Source: Temnopleurus reevesii
Lineage: Eukaryota; Echinodermata; Echinoidea; Temnopleuroida; Temnopleuridae
DNA length: 12,790 bases
NCBI GenBank assembly: GCA_036244855.1
Contig: BQKZ01006180.1
Location: 1-12,790, forward strand
Direction: 5' to 3'
Within the stretch, counting starts at the first letter, position 1. Each line of letters starts with the position of its first letter. The notes beneath the pieces were generated by a model. That model saw only the letters and a list, made by a program, of their open reading frames with translations. It did not search any database and was not told the DNA's origin. The position numbers and the translations under genes were made by a program. Shown one piece after another: positions 8,490 to 12,790 of this stretch.

Positions 8490-8695
8490 AGCCTCCACAA
8501 ATTTGACCACTGATTGCAGCATCGAAACCGCACGGTGAGTTCGGCCGTCCTCGGCGGGCTGATATCTTTGCCTGATTCGCTACTACCATGCTTTTTGACG
8601 CATGGCGGCGCCCGTCTCACTTGGCCATGGTTTGGGCGAGGCAACCTATAGTGACTTCTATTGAGAGGGCTCTGGAGACATTTCGTTTAGCAATG
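8490..8695. repeat. GC-rich block, possible interspersed repeat
   Basis: A sharply bounded GC-richer stretch sits in AT-rich DNA. It includes CCGTCCTCGGCGGGCTG and a perfect six-pair hairpin, CCATGC-8 nt-GCATGG, around 8587-8606. Frames of 66 codons (minus 8444-8644) and 72 codons (plus 8588-8806) cross it without recognisable domains. The block looks like part of a dispersed element or an old non-coding gene rather than an exon, but no terminal repeats or target duplication were found. Confidence 0.3.
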
Positions 8696-8804
8696 ATGAC
8701 ATTATATGGCAAAAACATATATCCGATGAAAATATATCCGAAAACTTTGGCAGGACAACACGAGCGGGGAAGGTATGGGGGTGACTCCGTAGATAATTGC
8801 TGCT

Positions 8805-9032
8805 GATTATGATGATGATTGTGGTAGCGATTGAGATGACGATGATGATGTTGGTGGTGGTCGTGATAATGATGATGATAGTGGTGGTCGTGGTGGTGGT
8901 AGCGGTCGTGTTGTTTATGATAAATATGGATATGAATATGAATATAATGATGATGATGATGATGATAATGATGATGATGACGACGACGACGATGATGAGG
9001 ATAATGGTGGTGGTGATGGTGACGATGAAGAC

Positions 9033-9084
<52 letters not shown>

Positions 9085-9094
9085 GTGGTGGTGG
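8805..9094. repeat. Long GAT/GGT trinucleotide microsatellite
   Basis: About 290 bases of GAT triplets with GGT, GAC and AAT variants include an essentially pure GAT run at about 9031-9081. Both strands stay open through it and translate as poly-Met/Val or poly-Ile/Thr, so the 139- and 160-codon frames here are artefacts of the repeat. Confidence 0.95.
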
Positions 9095-9810
9095 AGCCTG
9101 AGCTGCTGATCTTGCTAACTACTACGATAATAATATACATGGTACTAAATGTCTTTAATCATGTTAACTATTATTTGGATTTTGTTACGGAAGTAATGCC
9201 GATAAGTTTGTTTTAATCATTCTCTAAAAAACACCAATCCTGTGATATGCCTCGTTTATTACGATCACAAGCCGAACTGAACATTTTATTTCAACCATTC
9301 TGTTCCTTGATATTCTCATTCTCAAAGATATTTTATTTGGAAATATACATCAGCTATGTCGTATTCTGACATATAGCCTAATGTACATTTCCTTGTGTAT
9401 GCATCTCGATAAGGTGCACGCAGAACGCACAAAACAAACCAATATAAGTCGAAATTAATCTCCATCTCATACTCACTTTGTGAGGTGTCAAAATATCAAA
9501 ACATGGGGGCGTACCCCCAAAATAAAAGAAAACTTTCTCAATATCGCGCCCCTACCAACGCACCTGCGACAATAGCCCACAAGAATCACACCAAAGTCGT
9601 GTTTTTAAAAGAAATAAATCGAACATGAGAAAGCAAGATGGTAAAGTTGATTCAGGCGGCTTCGTGAGATGGTATTGGGGCGGGGGGAGAGCAGGGGTAT
9701 AGATTGTCCCCCTGTCTCCTCTGGCTATTATGCTATACATGGGGATTAGGAGACCTCATCGACCACAGTTATTGCTGTATGAAGACCACTTACGTCGGAT
9801 CATAACCATT
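9095..9810. other. Non-coding spacer
   Basis: Mixed-composition sequence separates the GAT tract from the minisatellite. The longest frame (minus 9552-9740, 62 codons) is short and unrecognised. A G-rich patch occurs near 9676-9688. Nothing else was seen. Confidence 0.55.
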
Positions 9811-10480
9811 ATTGTCAAAAATCATATAGCCTGATTCCAAGACGAAGTGCAATGTTCCATTTATTTCCGTTTTTTTATATAGATGGTCATTTTCATATTT
9901 CATAGGCTTTCATAGGCTTGTGAACTTTGAGGGTAAGATATTATTCCCCCACCCCCAATAATTGTCAAAATGATATAGTCTGACTCCATAGGCTTTCATA
10001 GGCTTGTGAACCTTTGGGGCTAAAAATTATTGAGCCCTCCCCCCCCCCCCCAATTGTCAAAATGATATAGCCTGATCTCAAGACGAAGCGCAGAGTTCCA
10101 TTTATTTTCGTAAAATATGCGGAACGTCATTTTCATAGGCTTGCGAACCTTTTGGCATTTGGGCTATGATCTTATTCAGCCCCCCCTCCAAAAAAGATTG
10201 TCAAAATGATATAGCCTGATTCCAGGACGAAGAGCAGTGTTCCATTTGGGTGTATCATGAGGATGGTCATTTTCATATAGGCTTGTAAACCTTTAGGGCT
10301 AATTCAGCCCCCCCCCCCGAAAAACATAATTGTCCAAATGATATACAGTAGCCTGATCCTAAGACGAAGCGCAGAGTTCCACTTATTTTCGTAAAAGAAT
10401 TTTGCTGAACGTCATTTTCATAGGCTTGCGAACCTTTTGGGCTAAGATATCATTCGCCCCCCCCCCAAAAAAAAAAAATA
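9811..10480 (+). repeat. Five-copy degenerate minisatellite with C-run/A-run junctions
   Basis: Units begin ATTGTCAAAA(T/A) at 9811, 9961, 10053, 10197 and 10329 and are about 150, 92, 144, 132 and 152 bases long. Each contains ATATAG(C/T)CTGA, and most have a CCAAGACGAAG-CAGAGTTCCA block, then CATTTTCATAGGCTTGCGAACCTTT and GGGCTAAGATATTATTC, ending in a run of C and often A. Unit 2 lacks the middle section. Units 1 and 2 share an extra CATAGGCTTTCATAGGCTTG doubling. Divergence between units is visible throughout, so the array is old or evolving by unequal exchange. No frame stays open through it. Confidence 0.85.
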
Positions 10481-10500
10481 GGGACTTATGATTGAGTCCC
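10481..10500. repeat. Small hairpin at the array edge
   Basis: GGGACT and AGTCCC flank an eight-base loop immediately after the last unit's A run. It could be part of the element that carries the array, or chance. Confidence 0.3.
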
Positions 10501-11769
10501 CCCTTCTCCTCTTGAAATTCTTCCTTAAGACGGACCCACAACTTTGCGTTTATTGCAAACGTCTGCCCAGCGTTGGTGACGATCCCAAACATTGAACGCG
10601 TTCGCATAGCGCTCGACATACACATGTGTTAGTTTCAGCTAAGCGTCGTTATCTCTCCATATGGTTGCGTTTGCGTAGCGTCTTGTGTGGAACTAGACAT
10701 GTACATAAGCAGCTTAATTCCGATTCAAATTGCAATACAAATGCGCAGTATTGGAATGGTACACCATTTGATTTTGGCAAAATAAATGAAACTGAATATA
10801 TTGTATGTGTTAAAAGTAATTCGGGTTCGGAATCATCAAAGAAGGAAAATGCTCGAAGTTTGCCATTTTCAAACGATGTTGTGTGGACAGCAAAACCCTA
10901 ACCTCAGAGGTATGATAAATATAAATATAATCTCACAACCAACTGCTGGAAGCAAGGCTAACACTTTAAAGAAACTTTATATTCAAAGCTATCTTTTGAA
11001 GGGGAACCACAAGAAAACAAGTAGGAGGAGAGGGGAGGGTCTGAATACCTCCCCCATTTTGCTTGTTGACAAAAGCGGAGGGGCTATTTTTCACCGAAAC
11101 AATATTTTTATTTCGCTACACATTGTTAGTTTTTGCAAGGATAAGACGACATGTATTGTCGCGGTGTGAGCGGGATAGGGTATTCTACCTGGTGGGATGG
11201 GGACGGGGGAGATCGCGCCACGCGCCTCGGTATTTCTCCATTCACCGCGGCCGAAAGGTTGTTATGTCGCCCTCTCAAATATATTTCAGATCAATGTACT
11301 TTAGACTTGGACATTTGGGATTATCATGGCCGTAAACGAGTTTGAAGGGATAGGAGGGTTTACTAATCGATGTAGATTTGATAAATTTCCTAAACACAAA
11401 GTTTTGGTTTTGACCAACCGAAAGCTTGCCCGAGGCTTGCCTGACCTTGCAACATGTATTTCAAGTATTCTATAGTCCAGTTGTTTTTACCTCGGATTTA
11501 GGAATACTATATACTGACTATGCTCGTTGGCAAGAAATATGCATAAATTTGAATGTATTATAATTCGGCTTATTCAAAGGTCAAATGGGCACCTTTCCTT
11601 GTCAGCAGATCTGCTTGACCATTTCCCAGCACCCAGAAAAAAAAGGGAACCGGGTTTGTTTTATTCTTGATTTTTTTAAATTTATATTTGTTTTTGTTAT
11701 TTTCAGACTTGTCCTCATATTGAAGTAACGTGACATTCTGAGAAGGAGGCTTCACGGTACAACGAGTTA
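10501..11769. other. Non-coding or unrecognised sequence
   Basis: Overlapping frames of 64-127 codons exist on both strands (for example plus 10626-10901 and 10786-11169, minus 11570-11848), but none has a domain, a consistent composition or splice context. A GC-richer patch occurs at about 11155-11270. No gene can be supported. Confidence 0.5.
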
Positions 11770-11806
11770 TCTTTCTTGAAAATGTGAGTGGTCCTGAAAA
11801 GGACCA
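11770..11806 (-). promoter_or_regulatory. Histone-type mRNA 3'-end signal: stem-loop plus downstream element
   Basis: On the minus strand, TGGTCCT-TTTC-AGGACCA (11806-11789) is a seven-pair stem with a four-base pyrimidine loop. Its central 16 bases fit the histone stem-loop pattern GGYYYT-TTYT/C-ARRRCC. After ten bases comes CAAGAAAGA (11778-11770), identical to the purine-rich histone downstream element described in sea urchins that pairs with U7 snRNA. Sequence, order, strand and spacing all agree. No histone open frame lies upstream within the window; instead a hammerhead-like fold precedes it by ten bases. It may be a retro-copied tail, a retroelement component or an orphan processing site. 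Confidence 0.6.
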
Positions 11807-11815
11807 ACCCACGTA

Positions 11816-11881
11816 CTCTCGACTTTTCGATGAGCATGTTCTCATCATCCTCAGGAGAATGAGTAAAGTCGGTATCGAGAG
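11816..11881 (-). ncRNA. Hammerhead-like RNA fold
   Basis: Read on the minus strand, an outer stem CTCTCG-[6-nt insert]-ACTTT (11881-11865) pairs with AAAGTCGAGAG (11826-11816). Inside are CTGAGGA (11854-11848), which fits the hammerhead CUGANGA box, one extra T, a six-pair hairpin GATGAG-AACATG-CTCATC (11846-11829) and GAAA (11828-11825), which fits the second conserved box. CTGANGA-hairpin-GAAA cores of this shape are known in Penelope-like retroelements and retrozymes. The third stem, expected at ACTCATTCTC, is not evident, so self-cleavage is uncertain. It could be a decayed retroelement ribozyme. Confidence 0.4.
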
Positions 11882-12574
11882 GCCTATTTATTAACTTCTG
11901 GAGGATCCATATGCAGTGCATGCTTTCTGGCGGGAAAACAAGAACGGTATTGTGTACATGCATACAAACATGATATTTTTTTTCTTATATGACGCTTTTA
12001 TTAACATTTACAAATTGGGAGTGACACTCTCCAACATATAAGGCTATTTATTCTGGTAGGGCTAAAAGCTTGTAGCGAATTTACTTTTTGACTTGTATTC
12101 ATTTATCAGCTAATCATGATGACATTGATCAATATTCCTATCCTCTCCCTGCCCCTGGTACTGAAACCCACGTTCTTTGCAAAATTGCGTGAACATCGTA
12201 CAGCGGTTGACGACAATTCAGAAATTAGAACATGCGCCCTCTGTTGCCGAAAGGATCAATTGTCACCAAAATATCAGAACATCTCTTTACTCCCTTGGAA
12301 TAAAAAAAATACCTACAAATTATGCTATCGGTAATTTCGATCCAAAAGAGAATAATAATTCTATTTTATCAAAATCTGCTAAATTGAGGGAAAATCATAA
12401 GGTTTATCTAACATAGACTCGATGTTTATATATACTAAACATCATGCTAAAAAATATGCATATTAGCAGTACATTCTAATATTGTTCCAATATCCCTCAT
12501 TCTGTTCATTTCACTTATTTTCATATCTGAAGACGAATCTTACGAAAAAAAATCGACGACGAAGAATTGATGAA
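11882..12574. other. AT-rich non-coding sequence
   Basis: This stretch lies upstream of the hammerhead-like fold on the minus strand. The minus frame reaching 11963 (82 codons through the fold) and plus frames at 12116-12416 match no protein family I recognise. In particular there is no histone H1, H2A, H2B, H3 or H4 sequence, and no GIY-YIG endonuclease or reverse transcriptase as would be expected of an intact Penelope-like element. Confidence 0.55.
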
Positions 12575-12755
12575 GAATTTGAAGAAGGAGATGATGATAA
12601 TGATGATGATGATGAAGATGATGAAGATGATGATGATGATGATAATGATGATGATGATGATTATGATGATGGTGATTATGATTATGATTATGATGATGAT
12701 AATGGTGATGGTAATGGTGATGGTGATGATGATGATAATGATGATGTTGGTGGTG

Positions 12756-12787
<32 letters not shown>

Positions 12788-12790
12788 GAT
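12575..12790. repeat. GAT trinucleotide microsatellite at the right edge
   Basis: GAAGAA-rich lead-in passes into GAT triplets with AAT, GGT and TAT variants, running off the end of the window. It is the third GAT tract here. Confidence 0.92.

Noticed and set aside
8658..9216. Overlapping open frames of 139 and 160 codons on opposite strands
   Set aside because: They exist only because the GAT microsatellite lacks stops in these frames; the products are poly-Met/Val and poly-Ile/Thr.
9811..10480. Considered as a CRISPR array
   Set aside because: Units are 92-152 bases, diverged throughout, with no alternation of identical repeats and unique spacers, in eukaryotic DNA.
10626..11345. Overlapping plus-strand frames of 64-127 codons
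   Set aside because: Different frames overlap heavily, with no domain, splice context or consistent codon use.
11715..11963. 82-codon minus-strand frame across the hammerhead-like fold, considered as a histone or retroelement C-terminus
   Set aside because: No histone, GIY-YIG or reverse-transcriptase motif can be seen; the region is better explained by RNA structure.

Overview
The window reads as animal nuclear DNA, most likely from a marine deuterostome invertebrate such as an echinoderm. This rests on AT-rich non-coding sequence, abundant GAT/GA/GT microsatellites, a GC-richer exon with a consensus GT splice donor, and no bacterial gene packing. The species call is inference. One base is ambiguous (N at 2970).

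Only one protein-coding segment is well supported: the first coding exon of a homeobox gene on the minus strand (6938 down to 6026). It ends at a consensus splice donor in phase 1. Its conserved islands (LAPTP near residue 64, SFLVKDIL at 112-119, LLKFGVNSLLS at 287-297) match the N-terminal half of Dbx-family homeodomain proteins. No homeodomain is encoded here, so the remaining exons should lie beyond position 1, and 1-6025 is probably intron 1.

The presumed intron holds microsatellites and a purine tract (1-365), a CpG-rich patch (590-805), an inverted pair of tRNA-like modules with pol III A and B boxes (1997-2294), a possible TTAA-flanked MITE (2643-3159) and a short duplication (5457-5661). 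The promoter-like block upstream of the exon (about 6939-7390) carries CCAAT motifs, a near-perfect NRF1 palindrome, three TTTCGCG motifs and a forward TATAAAGG, so it could fire in both directions.

Right of the promoter, 7400-12790 is intergenic or repeat-derived. It contains a (CT)n tract, a GC-rich block near 8490-8690, a long GAT microsatellite (8805-9094) and a five-copy degenerate minisatellite with C-run/A-run junctions (9811-10480). On the minus strand at 11770-11881 there is a compact RNA-structure signal: a hammerhead-like core followed directly by a histone-type 3'-end stem-loop and a CAAGAAAGA downstream element, with no histone gene next to it. The window ends in another GAT microsatellite.

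The best candidates for something undescribed are the orphan histone-type 3'-end signal coupled to the hammerhead-like fold, and the inverted pair of tRNA-like pol III promoters.
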